A stretch of 64,000 nt of DNA from Kribbella capetownensis (GCF_004331485.1 NZ_SJKD01000004.1:620001-684000); one strand, 5' to 3'; positions 41,203 to 50,835 are shown, counted from the stretch's first letter. A program made the numbers and translations. Notes: generated by a model not told the origin, from the letters alone.

Positions 41203-44200
41203 GTGGGTATCGCCGTTCTCGGCCCGCTCACGATCGAGGGGGAGCAGGGGAAACCGAGGGTTCTCGCTCGGCGCGATCGGATCGTCCTTGCCGCATTGAC
41301 TGTGCGTCCCGGTCAGGTGGTCAGCGCGGAAGAGCTGGCCGACGTGATCTGGGGCGACCGGCTGCCGCCGTCCTGGCAGAAAGTCATCCAGGGCTGCGTT
41401 GTCCGGCTGCGCAAGGTGCTCGGGGCCGGCGCGATCGAGACCGTGCAGCTCGGCTACCGGCTGGCGGTCTCCCTCGACGAGATCGATGCACAGCGGTTCG
41501 AGCATGCGGTGAGCCGGGCCCGCGATCTGCTGGCCGTGAACGAGGCCGAACGATCCGCGCTGGTGCTGGCGGATGCGCTGATGCTCTGGCGCGGCAGGCC
41601 ACACAGCGACCTGGATGGATGGGATGTCGCACGGATCGAGGTCGAGCGCTTGAGCGAACTGCGCCAGGCGGCCGAGGAACTGTACGTCGAGGCAGCCTTG
41701 CGATCCGGGCAGCACGACAAAGTGCTGGCCAAGGCGGGCGCCCTGGTCAGCGAAGCGCCGCTGCGGGAACGACGATGGGCGCTCCTGGCCACGTCGCAGT
41801 ACCAGACCGGTCAGCAGGGCGAGGCGTTGCGGACGATCCGTCGGCTGCGCGAGGTGCTGGACCGCGAACTCGGCTTGGACCCGAGTCCCGAGATCGACGT
41901 ACTGGAGCAGGCCATTCTGCGCCAGGACCCAGCCCTCGTTGCCGAAAGCGCGCTCCCGGAACCTGACGCGGTCTGCCCGTACCGAGGCCTCGAGTCGTAC
42001 GACGTGGAGGACGCGGACGGATTCTTCGGCCGCGGAGCCGACATCGCCGCTTGCCTGCACAAGCTGGCCGACGCCCGAGTGCTGGCCGTCGTCGGACCAT
42101 CTGGCTGCGGCAAGTCGTCGCTGGTCCGCGCCGGTGTGGCCGCCGCGTTCCGTGCGGATGGCAAGCGGGTGGCCATCATGACTCCAGGTGCACACCCAGC
42201 CTCCGCACTGGCGGCCGCGGTGCCCGGGACGGGGCCACCGCCGGTTCTGGTCGTCGACCAGTGCGAGGAAGTCTTCTCGTTGTGTCATGACGCCGCCGAG
42301 CGCGAGACGTTCCTCGCCACCCTGAGCTCCCTCGAAAGCATCGTGATCGTGTCTTTGCGCGCCGACCGGATCGCCGACATCTCCGCGCACCCGGCCTTCG
42401 CCCGGACGGTCGAGCAAGGCCTGTATCTGCTGTCCGGTATGACGCGGGACGCCTTGAGATCAGCGATCGAACAGCCTGCCCGGATGGCTGCCCTGACGGT
42501 CGAGCCCGGTCTGACGGACCTGGTCGTCAACGAGGTCGCGGATGAGCCGGGCGCCCTGCCGCTGATGTCCCACGCACTGGCCGAGACCTGGCAACGCCGA
42601 GAAGGCCGCACACTCACGGTCGCGGGGTACAACGCCTCGGGAGGAATCCGCGGTGCGGTCGCGCAGTCGGCCGAGCAGATCTACGAGCAGACAGCTGGGG
42701 AACAGCGCCCGGTACTGCGTGACCTGCTGCTGCGACTGGTGACGCCAGGACCGGACGGCGAGCCGATCCGCAGCCGCCTGCCGCGCCGCCTCGTCGTCAC
42801 CGGTCCCGCGGACGACGCGATGGTCGATCGACTGGTCGCGTCGAGACTCGTCACCAGCGACGACGGTGTTGTCGGTCTCGCTCACGAGTCGCTTGCGCGG
42901 GCGTGGCCGCGATTGCGGCAGTGGCTCGACGACGACCTGGAAGGCCAGCGGATCCTGCACCACCTCGCGGTCGCGGCCGACTCCTGGGACGACCTCGGCC
43001 GCCCGGACAGCGAGCTCTATCGTGGCAGCCGCCTGGCCAGGGCCTCGGATTGGCGGGCTCACACGACTTCAACGCTGACAGCGACCGAGCAGGACTTCCT
43101 CACCGCGAGCACACGAGCATCGCAGGACGAACTGCGCGCCGCCGAGGTACAGGCGCGCCGCCAACTCAGCATCAACCGCCGCCTCCGCGTGGCACTGGTC
43201 ACCGGGGCCTTCCTCCTCGTCGGCGCCCTCATCGCCGGCCTGATCGCCGGACGCCAGGCCGACCGAGCCGACCAGGCTGCCACCAGCGAACTGGCCCGTC
43301 AGGTAGGCGCTCGCGCTCAACTCACCGACGACATCAGCCTCTCGCTGCTCCTCGCCACGCACGGCGTCCGCCTTCAGGACTCACCGGAAACCCGGGCCAA
43401 CCTCGTTGCCGCAATCAACAAGCACCCCGGCCTGGTCCGTTCCGCTCCCGCTCCGCTCGGCCGGATCGAGAATCTGGACGTATCACCGGACGGCCGGCGG
43501 ATCGTGTCCGGCGACAGCCGGGCCACGGTTCAGCTGTACGACGCGACGTCCGGGCAGGCACTCGACTCCTACACCTTGGGCCCGATCGGCATCGCCCCAC
43601 ACCAAGTCGTCATCGACGAGCAGGTGTACACCACTGCGCGCTTCAGCCCGGACGGCCGGCTGATCGCGGCGTACGCCGCGAACGGGATCGGGCAACCGCT
43701 TGATCCGACGCGTCCGCTTCGCCTGCTCAGTGCGGCCGCCCTGGACGAGGTGCCGCAACAGTTGGTCCTCCCCGAGCCAGGTGACCTGCGCTTCCACAGC
43801 CTGGCCTTCAGTGCTGACGGTGGCTATCTAGCCGCCGGAGTTCAGAAGGGGCTCGAAGCGGCCGGGGACGTCGCCTACGGATTGGTGTGGGATCTCCGAG
43901 ACAGACAGCGGCTGCCGCGGTGGGTCGCGCTTCCGCGCAGTCCCCAACGGGTTGCCCTGAGTCCTGACGGCCGGACGATCTACTCCTCGTCGCCGCTCGC
44001 GGCGTACGACGTGGGCACCGGCAAGGCACTGTGGCAGCGGCAGGACCTGGTCGGCGCACTGAGCATCGATGTCAGCTCCACCGGCTCCCTGCTGGCGGTA
44101 CAGCAACTCGAACCGGCGCACGCGGACAGCGCTGCGACGGCACTGGTCGAGGCCGGCACGGGCAAGACGGTCAGGGTGCTGCGCGGCCAGGCCGACGCGA

Positions 44201-45429
44201 CTCGCGGCTTGGCGTTCTCCGCCGATGAGACAAGGATCGCCACGACGGACTACAACCGGGAGGTCACGGTCTGGAGTGCGGCCACCGGAGATCCGATCCA
44301 ACGGATCCAGACCGCGGAGGTGTCGTGGGCGGTCGCGTTCAGCCCTGACGGAAGGACGCTCTACACGGGTGGTAGTGAGGGAATCCTGCGCGCCTTCGAC
44401 CTCGCCGGACAGCGGCAGTACCTCTCCCACGATCCGTCCGCTCCGGCACGTCGATACCTTCATGTCCTGCCCTCCGGCGACGGCCGGTCGATCGCCTACC
44501 TGTGGCGGGACGCGAACGGCTCCTGGGTGAGTTTCAGCGACGCGGCGACGGGGCGCACGACGAGCCCGACGAGCCTCGGGCTTGCGCTGGAGGGAGGACC
44601 GCGGACGCCGGCGGCCTGGCACCCGAACGGCAAGCGGCTGGCCGTTCACGACGCGCACGCGATCTCAGTCGTCGACGCCGGGAGCGGCAAGCTGCTCAAG
44701 CAGGCGAAAGGTCTGGACATCAGCTCGATCGCCTATGTCGACAACGGGACAACGCTGGTGACAGGCAACGCGCACGGGTACCGGTCGTTCGACGAGGGTC
44801 TGGAGCACGAGGGCGTCGATTTCGCGCGGCACGCAGACTGTTGTACCGCGCCCGCCCCCGACGGCCGGACCTCGGTGTTCTTCGACGACTCGCCCAACTA
44901 CGCCAACGTGCATTGGCGGATCCTCCGGGTCGAGACAGGCCAGGTGCTCGCTGAGGGCGATGTGGATCCTGGCCTCAACTACGCGAGCTACTCACCCGAC
45001 GGCAGCATGATCGCTCTGGCCGGTGCCAGCGGCGAGGTGTTCACCATCGACGTGGCCACGCGCTCACTGCGACGCGCACCGACCCAAGGGCACAGCGACG
45101 AAGCCGTGTTCGTCCGCTTCTCGCCGGACGGATCGAAGTTGGTGTCCGGTGCGGAGGACGGCACAGTGAGTCTGTGGGATGCGCACTCCCTCGAACTTCT
45201 CGGCAGGGTGAGCGTCTCGAGCGGGGGCAAGCCGGTCGGCGCGGTCCCGAGTTTCGTCGACGGCAACGACGTCGTACGGATCGCGGCGTACGACGGGATG
45301 GTGTATCGGTGGGACACGCGGATCGAACGCGCGATCGCTACCGCCTGTGCGATGGCCGGGCGCAACCTCACCGCCGACGAGTGGAGACAGGCCTTCGGCA
45401 ACCGCCCCTACGAGAGCACCTGCCCCTGA
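41203..45429 (+). CDS. AfsR/SARP-type regulator: HTH-BTAD-NTPase-TM-WD40
   Basis: 1408 residues. OmpR-type winged helix (about 1-90: VLGPLTIEG, SAEELADVIWGDRLPPSWQKVIQGCV), BTAD helices (about 95-245, ending YQTGQQGEALRTIRRL), a STAND NTPase with Walker A VVGPSGCGKSSLV (near 303) and VLVVDQCEEVF, a single transmembrane helix (about 662-685: ALVTGAFLLVGALIAGLIAG), then a WD40-type propeller to the end with many SPDGR blades. The helix would put the propeller outside and the DNA-binding part inside, a one-component membrane sensor. GTG start; no better start upstream. Confidence 0.88.
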   Translation: MGIAVLGPLTIEGEQGKPRVLARRDRIVLAALTVRPGQVVSAEELADVIWGDRLPPSWQKVIQGCVVRLRKVLGAGAIETVQLGYRLAVSLDEIDAQRFEHAVSRARDLLAVNEAERSALVLADALMLWRGRPHSDLDGWDVARIEVERLSELRQAAEELYVEAALRSGQHDKVLAKAGALVSEAPLRERRWALLATSQYQTGQQGEALRTIRRLREVLDRELGLDPSPEIDVLEQAILRQDPALVAESALPEPDAVCPYRGLESYDVEDADGFFGRGADIAACLHKLADARVLAVVGPSGCGKSSLVRAGVAAAFRADGKRVAIMTPGAHPASALAAAVPGTGPPPVLVVDQCEEVFSLCHDAAERETFLATLSSLESIVIVSLRADRIADISAHPAFARTVEQGLYLLSGMTRDALRSAIEQPARMAALTVEPGLTDLVVNEVADEPGALPLMSHALAETWQRREGRTLTVAGYNASGGIRGAVAQSAEQIYEQTAGEQRPVLRDLLLRLVTPGPDGEPIRSRLPRRLVVTGPADDAMVDRLVASRLVTSDDGVVGLAHESLARAWPRLRQWLDDDLEGQRILHHLAVAADSWDDLGRPDSELYRGSRLARASDWRAHTTSTLTATEQDFLTASTRASQDELRAAEVQARRQLSINRRLRVALVTGAFLLVGALIAGLIAGRQADRADQAATSELARQVGARAQLTDDISLSLLLATHGVRLQDSPETRANLVAAINKHPGLVRSAPAPLGRIENLDVSPDGRRIVSGDSRATVQLYDATSGQALDSYTLGPIGIAPHQVVIDEQVYTTARFSPDGRLIAAYAANGIGQPLDPTRPLRLLSAAALDEVPQQLVLPEPGDLRFHSLAFSADGGYLAAGVQKGLEAAGDVAYGLVWDLRDRQRLPRWVALPRSPQRVALSPDGRTIYSSSPLAAYDVGTGKALWQRQDLVGALSIDVSSTGSLLAVQQLEPAHADSAATALVEAGTGKTVRVLRGQADATRGLAFSADETRIATTDYNREVTVWSAATGDPIQRIQTAEVSWAVAFSPDGRTLYTGGSEGILRAFDLAGQRQYLSHDPSAPARRYLHVLPSGDGRSIAYLWRDANGSWVSFSDAATGRTTSPTSLGLALEGGPRTPAAWHPNGKRLAVHDAHAISVVDAGSGKLLKQAKGLDISSIAYVDNGTTLVTGNAHGYRSFDEGLEHEGVDFARHADCCTAPAPDGRTSVFFDDSPNYANVHWRILRVETGQVLAEGDVDPGLNYASYSPDGSMIALAGASGEVFTIDVATRSLRRAPTQGHSDEAVFVRFSPDGSKLVSGAEDGTVSLWDAHSLELLGRVSVSSGGKPVGAVPSFVDGNDVVRIAAYDGMVYRWDTRIERAIATACAMAGRNLTADEWRQAFGNRPYESTCP

Positions 45430-45548
45430 GCCGTCTGTCACGTGCGGTGTGCGGCGGAACTTCCTGGGCCAATCACTTCGACACCGTCGGCAGACATGCC
45501 CAGGCGATCTCAGGGTAAGGATGCAGTCTGTGAGTGCGATGTGACGGC

Positions 45549-45562
45549 TCAACGAACGTTGA
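45549..45562. promoter_or_regulatory. Inverted repeat operator candidate
   Basis: TCAACG-AA-CGTTGA, a 6-2-6 dyad about 25-40 bases before the dioxygenase start. The shape resembles LacI-family operators, which often govern sugar genes; no LacI gene is present here. Confidence 0.4.
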
Positions 45563-45587
45563 ACAACATGGAGAAGAGGACACAGTG

Positions 45588-46364
45588 ATGCTCGATCCTG
45601 TCGTCGGCAAAGGTCAGCTGACCGAGACCGATCGCTTCATCTTCGAGTCGTGGGGCTACTTCCTGATTCCCAACGTCTTGACCAAGGATGAGGCCGCCGA
45701 GGCGTACGACGCTTCGCAGCGGCTGCACCAGAACCGCGGCCGCGAGTTCGGGCAGATCGGCCGGAGCTACGAGAGCGAGCCGGTTCTCGAGCGGCTGATC
45801 GATCATCCTGACGTCCTGCCGAAGGTGCAGGGTCTGCTCGGCGACCGATTCGTGCTGCAGGCCGGCTGGAACACCATGCAGCCGGCGCACGCGGGGAACG
45901 GCGGTTGGCACCAGGACGGATCGTCCGCCTTCGACTTCAAGGACCTGGGATACCCGGTTCCGTTGCTGCAGCTTCGTGTGTCGTATCTGCTCACCGATCA
46001 GACTGTGCCGGGCATGGGCAACATGGAGCTGATCCCCGGCAGTCACCGCTCACGGGTCGGTCTCCCCGATTCGATCCGGGAGAGCAAGGGCGACATCGCG
46101 ATCGGCCACGTCGTGTGTGCCGAGGCAGGCGCTGCGCTGGTGTTCCACAATGGCGTCTGGCATCGAACCTTCCGCCACGACGGCGACCACGACCGCTACA
46201 CATCGCACTACGTCTACAGCCCACCGTGGGTCCGCGCGGCCGACCGATTCAGCAACGACCCCGAGTTCCTCGAGCGCACCACGCCTCTCAGGCGCGCCCT
46301 GATGGGAGAGTTCGCAAGACCGGACGCCCCGTTCGGCGCGAGCTACGATCCGCTCCCGATCTGA
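45588..46364 (+). CDS. Phytanoyl-CoA dioxygenase (PhyH)-family enzyme
   Basis: 258 residues, a non-heme Fe(II)/2-oxoglutarate oxygenase. Iron ligands: GGWHQDGS (H and D) and the distal His in NGVWHRTF; the 2-oxoglutarate Arg is in HDRYTSHY. GNMELIPGSHRS is the usual strand before the distal motif. The substrate is unknown. The ATG has AGAGGA seven bases upstream. A second PhyH paralogue starts the sugar operon at 50916. Confidence 0.85.
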   Translation: MLDPVVGKGQLTETDRFIFESWGYFLIPNVLTKDEAAEAYDASQRLHQNRGREFGQIGRSYESEPVLERLIDHPDVLPKVQGLLGDRFVLQAGWNTMQPAHAGNGGWHQDGSSAFDFKDLGYPVPLLQLRVSYLLTDQTVPGMGNMELIPGSHRSRVGLPDSIRESKGDIAIGHVVCAEAGAALVFHNGVWHRTFRHDGDHDRYTSHYVYSPPWVRAADRFSNDPEFLERTTPLRRALMGEFARPDAPFGASYDPLPI

Positions 46365-46794
46365 CGCACGGACTCACTTCCCCGCGACACCGGCCTTTCG
46401 TCGAGCTCGGAGGCCGGTGCTCGGCGATGTCTGCAGCTGCTGCGGTCGCGGCCGTGGTGGGGAGATCGCTGGCGGCCGGGTCGAGGTCGATCGTGCGGGC
46501 AGTAGGGGTGTCCGTCGTCGCCGGTGCGGGCTTGGGTCTGCGGGCGACGTACGCCCGGATGCGTCCCGTCGACTGGACCGTGCGGTACTCCTCCTCGACC
46601 GCCTCGTCCAGGGCCTGCGTCGCGACGCGGCGGCGCCTGTTGGTGATCAGGTACGACAGCCAGATGCCGGCGGCCCCGGCCAGCATCAGGATCACTCCGA
46701 TGGCGGGCAGGTCGATCGCGTCGCTGCGGTCGCGCAGACCGAAGGTGAGAATCGCGCCGGTGGCCATCAGAAAGATCCCGAACCCAATACTCAT
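46288..46794 (-). CDS. DUF6458-like two-helix membrane protein
   Basis: 168 residues in the open frame. GFGIFLMATGAILTFGL and PAIGVILMLAGAAGIWLSYLI are two membrane helices; the NRRRR stretch and TVQSTGRIRAYVARRPKP follow, as in DUF6458 proteins. The last 25 or so residues overlap the end of the convergent dioxygenase gene and are Arg/Ser-rich, so the original stop was probably lost and the tail is read-through. Confidence 0.65.
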   Translation of the reverse strand: MSIGFGIFLMATGAILTFGLRDRSDAIDLPAIGVILMLAGAAGIWLSYLITNRRRRVATQALDEAVEEEYRTVQSTGRIRAYVARRPKPAPATTDTPTARTIDLDPAASDLPTTAATAAAADIAEHRPPSSTKGRCRGEVSPCVRSGADRSSRRTGRPVLRTLPSGRA

Positions 46795-46898
46795 GACGCG
46801 CCTCCCTTGACCGGGCTCTGACGAGCACCCGGTACCCGCCGTCAATCCTCGGACCGGCGACATCCTTCATCGGTCGGCCGGTCTGATGGAATGGGCCG

Positions 46899-48353
46899 AT
46901 GACCACGACAGACTCCCGTCCGACGCTGCGGTTCGAGGATCCGGAGAGCCAGGCGCTGTACGGGGCGATCTACCCGGCGGCGCTCGAGAACCTGCTGGTG
47001 ACCAACACCGTTCGGTTCGGCGATGTCCACTCCAGGAGCGGGCTGATGGATCCGGCGGTCGGCATGGTCCGGGCCGGCGGCGGCTACGAGCAGCCGTGGA
47101 CCCGGGATGCGACGATCAACAGCTGGAACGCGACGAGCTTGCTGGCGCCGGCGCTGGCCGCGAACACGCTGTGGGCGGTGGTCGAGAAGGATGCCGCGGG
47201 CAAGCTCAGGGTGCAGCAGGACAGCCAGCAGTGGGATCAGGTGGTGTGGACCGTCGGCGCCTGGCACCACTATCTGGTGACCGGCGACCGGAACTTCCTG
47301 CAGACTGCGTACGACGTCGTCACGAACACCCTCGCTCTGCGCGAGCAAGCCGCGGTCTTCGGCCCTGACGCGCGCTACGGCCTGTTCACCGGTCCGTCGT
47401 TCTTCAACGACGGCGTCTCCGGTTTCCCTGCACCGACGGCGGACGAGGGCGAGTCGCGGGGGAGCGAGAGTACGTCGTACCCGGATGTCGTCTCGGCGAT
47501 GTACCTGAGCACCAACGCGCTGTACTACGCGGCCTACTCGCGCGCGGCCGAGATGGCGGACACGCTCGGCCGGCCGGCTGATGGTCACCGCGCCAAGGCG
47601 GTGGCGATCAGGCAGGCCGTCAATGAACACTTCTGGAATCCACGGACCGGAAGCTACAACTACCAGCTCACGGCCGACGGATCGCCGGGCGCCTACCAGG
47701 AAGGTACGGGGCTGGCGTTCGCGCTGCTCTTCGGGATCGCGGACGGCGCACAAGCCAGTGCCCTGATCTCGAACGCGCATCGGATGAGATGGGGAATGCC
47801 AGACACCTATCCGCAGTGGGACAGATACTCCAGCGCGGAGCCCGGACGGCACAACGCGATCGTCTGGCCGCTCGTACAAGGACTCTGGGCGAAGGGCCTG
47901 GCCAGGCACGGGGAGGTGGAGGGGTTCGCGACCGAGACCAGGCTGCTGGCGGAGCTGGTCAGGGACAGCGGCGGTTTCTGGGAGATCTACGACGGGAACT
48001 CCGGTGCCGTCGAGGGCGGCTACCAGGGCGCAACCGGCGTACTGAAACGCCGCTGGGACTCGGAGCCCGACCAGACCTGGTCGGCGACGGCGTTCATCGA
48101 CATGATGCACACCGGCCTGTTCGGGATGGTGTTCGACGACCGCGGCCTCACCTTCGCGCCGGCCCTCCCCTCCGGCTGGGGCGATGTCACGTTGAGCGGC
48201 TTGCGGTACCGCGACGCCGGCCTGACGATGACACTTCGCGGTGCGGGCAAGGTCATCCGCTCGTTCGAGCTCGACGGCAGCCCGTGCGGGGAGTTCGGCA
48301 TACCCGCCTCCCTGCACGGAGACCACACGATCGAGATCACCCTGGACACGTGA
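46899..48353 (+). CDS. Six-hairpin glycosidase-like protein
   Basis: 484 residues, no signal peptide. EQPWTRDATINSWNATSLL is the early motif of (alpha/alpha)6 glycosidases such as amylo-1,6-glucosidase/GH78-like enzymes; FFNDGVSGFP, YPQWDRYSS and GFWEIYDGNSG are later loop motifs. A beta-sandwich tail ends the protein (LTFAPALPSGWGDVTLSGLRY). Cytoplasmic, so it acts on imported oligosaccharide. Exact linkage unknown. Confidence 0.8.
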   Translation: MTTTDSRPTLRFEDPESQALYGAIYPAALENLLVTNTVRFGDVHSRSGLMDPAVGMVRAGGGYEQPWTRDATINSWNATSLLAPALAANTLWAVVEKDAAGKLRVQQDSQQWDQVVWTVGAWHHYLVTGDRNFLQTAYDVVTNTLALREQAAVFGPDARYGLFTGPSFFNDGVSGFPAPTADEGESRGSESTSYPDVVSAMYLSTNALYYAAYSRAAEMADTLGRPADGHRAKAVAIRQAVNEHFWNPRTGSYNYQLTADGSPGAYQEGTGLAFALLFGIADGAQASALISNAHRMRWGMPDTYPQWDRYSSAEPGRHNAIVWPLVQGLWAKGLARHGEVEGFATETRLLAELVRDSGGFWEIYDGNSGAVEGGYQGATGVLKRRWDSEPDQTWSATAFIDMMHTGLFGMVFDDRGLTFAPALPSGWGDVTLSGLRYRDAGLTMTLRGAGKVIRSFELDGSPCGEFGIPASLHGDHTIEITLDT

Positions 48354-48391
48354 CCGTGACCTTGCCCCCATGGCCTCCGATGAGGGATCGG

Positions 48392-49138
48392 TCAGACGGC
48401 CAATCCAGCGCCGCCGGACACCACGATCTCTTGTCCGGTGACGTACGCGGCTCCGTCCGAGGCCAGGAACGCAACGGTCTCGGCAATGTCTTCAGGCCTG
48501 CCGAGGCGACCAAAGGGGTTCTTCATTGCCGTCGCGGCCAGCATCGCGGCGATCTGATCGGATCCCATTCCGGGTGTGGCCCGCAGCATGGGGGTGTCGG
48601 TGTATCCCGGGCTGACCGCGTTGATTCGGATGCGGCGTGGGGCGAGCTCCAGGGCGAGTGTCGGGATCATCGTCAGCAGCGCGCCTCGTGATCCTGCTGT
48701 GAGACTGTTGCCGGTCAGGCCGCGCGTCGCGCCGATCCCCACGGTGACAATGATCGAAGCGCCGTCGGACAGCAGCGGCAGCGTTTTGACCAGAGTGAAG
48801 AATTGTCCTTTGGTGTTGACGGTGAACACCTCGTCGAAGGTGGCTTCGTCGCAGGCGTCCAGCGTCACGGGACGGCTGACGCCGGCGTTCAGGAATAACG
48901 TTGTCAGAGTCCCGAATCGTTCGCGGACTTCGGACACCACCTCGTCAGTGTCAACCAGCGAGCCCGCGTCAGCCTGCAAGACCAGGACGCCCTCGGGTAG
49001 CTCCTCGCGCGCCCGAGTGACGCTCTCCGGGCGTTGTCCGGTGACCGCGACCTGGTAGCCGCGGCTGTGCAGCACCTCCGCGGTCGCTTTCCCGATCCCG
49101 CTGGTGCCGCCCGTGATCAGGGCTGCACGTGCCGACAT
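48392..49138 (-). CDS. Short-chain dehydrogenase-like protein lacking the catalytic Tyr-Lys pair
   Basis: 248 residues. ITGGTSGIGKA (NAD(P) loop), FLNAGVSRP (NAG) and RINAVSPGYTDTPML are classical. At the YxxxK site the sequence is SLTAGSRGALLTMI, so Tyr is replaced by Ala/Thr and Lys by Arg. It may still bind the cofactor but normal SDR catalysis is doubtful. A dyad at 49181 lies just upstream. Confidence 0.85.
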   Translation of the reverse strand: MSARAALITGGTSGIGKATAEVLHSRGYQVAVTGQRPESVTRAREELPEGVLVLQADAGSLVDTDEVVSEVRERFGTLTTLFLNAGVSRPVTLDACDEATFDEVFTVNTKGQFFTLVKTLPLLSDGASIIVTVGIGATRGLTGNSLTAGSRGALLTMIPTLALELAPRRIRINAVSPGYTDTPMLRATPGMGSDQIAAMLAATAMKNPFGRLGRPEDIAETVAFLASDGAAYVTGQEIVVSGGAGLAV

Positions 49139-49180
49139 GGTGATCACTCCACATTCGTTGTCCTGCGTGCTCGTCATGCA

Positions 49181-49196
49181 CAATAGAGGACTATTG
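49181..49196. promoter_or_regulatory. Inverted repeat upstream of SDR gene
   Basis: CAATAG-AGGA-CTATTG, perfect 6-4-6 dyad about 43-58 bases before the SDR start. Resembles HxlR/TetR-type operators that often flank such reductase genes; no such regulator is nearby. Confidence 0.45.
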
Positions 49197-49315
49197 GGTC
49201 CATTGAGAGATCGACAAGCATCGGCTGCTGTGCATGTGGTCGAGAAATCGGCTGGTGGTGGGCCCAGCTCCTTCTGGACGATGTAGGCCACTCTTGCGAT
49301 GCTTGCCAGGTGACC

Positions 49316-49972
49316 ATGACTCGCACCGGAAAGCGCGCGACCGAAGAACAGCGCGCCGCGGCCAGGTACTTGGGCTCGCTCGGCGACCCACTCGCCTCGT
49401 GGGTGCAGTCGACGGGGCCGATCGATGCGTATGAGATGCATGTCCCCGTCGAGGTCCGCAGTCCGCTCGAATGGTTCTCCTTCGCCATCGTCTCGCGGCA
49501 ACTCACCAGGGCAACGGCCGTCGCCATCTACAACCGACTTGTGGCTCAACTGGGCGGTTCGATCACCGCCGCGCGTGTCATCGCGACCGACGAGCGGAGC
49601 ATGCGCGACGTCGGCGTGTCCTACCGGAAGGCCAGGACGATCCGCGGGCTCGCTGAACTCGCGGGTGACGGCCTGCTGGAGCCGGACAAGCTCGCGGCTC
49701 TGCCGGATGCCGAAATTCAGAGCGAACTCGTGGCCGTGCCGGGTATCGGTCCATCGTCGGCGCAGAGATTCATGATGCTGTACCTGCACCGACCGGACAT
49801 CTTCCCTGCCGGCGACCTCACTGTGCGCGCGGCACTCACGGCACTCGACAGGCTGGAGCAGACGATCACACCGAGGGTTGCGGAGCAACGCAGTGAGCTG
49901 TGGCGGCCATATCGGTCCTACGCGACGTCGTACCTGTGGGGCTATCTGTGGGAGATTCATCCGCCCGTCTAG
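49316..49972 (+). CDS. HhH-GPD DNA glycosylase (AlkA-like)
   Basis: 218 residues. The helix-hairpin-helix LVAVPGIGPSSAQRFM and following GPD-type segment DIFPAGDLTVRAAL contain the catalytic Asp. It excises alkylated bases. The helical first half (WFSFAIVSRQLTRATAVAIYNRL) matches 3-methyladenine glycosylases. AGGTGA precedes the ATG; a GTG two codons earlier is possible. Converges with the AraC gene, sharing CTAG as both stops. Confidence 0.88.
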   Translation: MTRTGKRATEEQRAAARYLGSLGDPLASWVQSTGPIDAYEMHVPVEVRSPLEWFSFAIVSRQLTRATAVAIYNRLVAQLGGSITAARVIATDERSMRDVGVSYRKARTIRGLAELAGDGLLEPDKLAALPDAEIQSELVAVPGIGPSSAQRFMMLYLHRPDIFPAGDLTVRAALTALDRLEQTITPRVAEQRSELWRPYRSYATSYLWGYLWEIHPPV

Positions 49973-50835
49973 CGGTTGGTGGGGCGTAGGCCGGAGACGG
50001 TGGACACCATCCGGTAGTGGCGCGGTGTTGCCTTGAAACGTTCGTTGAACAGTCGGTAGAAGTGGCTGAGCGAGGGAAAGCCACACTCGGCCGCCACAGC
50101 TGCGATCGGGCGATCCGTCATCCGCAGCATCGCGGCCGCCCGGTTCAGCCGGACCTGGTTGACCATCTCGGTCGCCGTCTGCCCGCTGCCGGCCTGGATG
50201 ACCCGGTTGACGTGCTCCCGGCTGCGGCCGGCCAGCCCCGCCAGTCCGGTGACGCCCGCGGTCAGCGCGACCGGGTCGTCGGCGAAACGGCTGAGTGCCT
50301 CGGTCAGCCACAGCGGCAGCCCGTCTCCGGCCGGGCGGCCGATCAGGTCGCACAGCAACTCGAGCAGGAACCGTTCCAGCTGTAACCGGCCGGCGGGGCC
50401 GGAGACCAGGACGGACGACAGTTCGGTGAGCCGCCGCAGCCGGACGCTGTCGAGCCGGTGTGTCTTCGGCAGGCCGCCGGCCGACCAGGCCCAGTCCGCC
50501 GGGTCGAAGTACCTGGCCTCGAGGGCTCTGAGCGTCTCGCTCGGGAACGACACGGCCACCTGCGCGAACGAGCGGCCGGGCACGGGCCGGAACAGATGGA
50601 TGTCGTCGGGCCGGATGAACACCACGTCGCCCGCCTCGAGCAGTTGGCGCGTGCCGCCCACCACGTGCTGGAGCACGCCGTACTCGATCCAGGTCAGCTC
50701 AGCGAAGTCGTCGTGCGTGTGCAGCCGGCCGACGAACCGGACGGCCTCCGTACGGCGGCCGACGTAGTACGTCTCGCCCGCCGCGACGTAGTCCTCCAAG
50801 TGCAGCAGCGTCACGTCCGTGTCACTGGAGAGCAA
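49969..50835 (-). CDS. AraC-family regulator with N-terminal cupin
   Basis: 288 residues. The N-terminal cupin-like sensor includes RLHTHDDFAELTWIEYG and LEAGDVVFIRPDDIH. The C-terminal double HTH (about 180-285) has LAGRSREHVNRVIQAGSG and AAVAAECGFPSLSHFYRLFNERF. Divergent from the seven-gene sugar operon and separated by only 80 bases, so it very likely controls it. Starts at TTG with GAGGGA upstream. Confidence 0.88.
   Translation of the reverse strand: MLSSDTDVTLLHLEDYVAAGETYYVGRRTEAVRFVGRLHTHDDFAELTWIEYGVLQHVVGGTRQLLEAGDVVFIRPDDIHLFRPVPGRSFAQVAVSFPSETLRALEARYFDPADWAWSAGGLPKTHRLDSVRLRRLTELSSVLVSGPAGRLQLERFLLELLCDLIGRPAGDGLPLWLTEALSRFADDPVALTAGVTGLAGLAGRSREHVNRVIQAGSGQTATEMVNQVRLNRAAAMLRMTDRPIAAVAAECGFPSLSHFYRLFNERFKATPRHYRMVSTVSGLRPTNR

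Noticed and set aside
50030..50050. AACGTTCGTTGAAC resembling the dyad at 45549
   Set aside because: It lies inside the AraC coding sequence, in the conserved second HTH, and is explained by the protein.
49139..50353. Long leftward frame upstream of the SDR gene
   Set aside because: It overlaps the glycosylase and AraC genes and shows no domain; the SDR cofactor loop begins right after the ATG at 49138.
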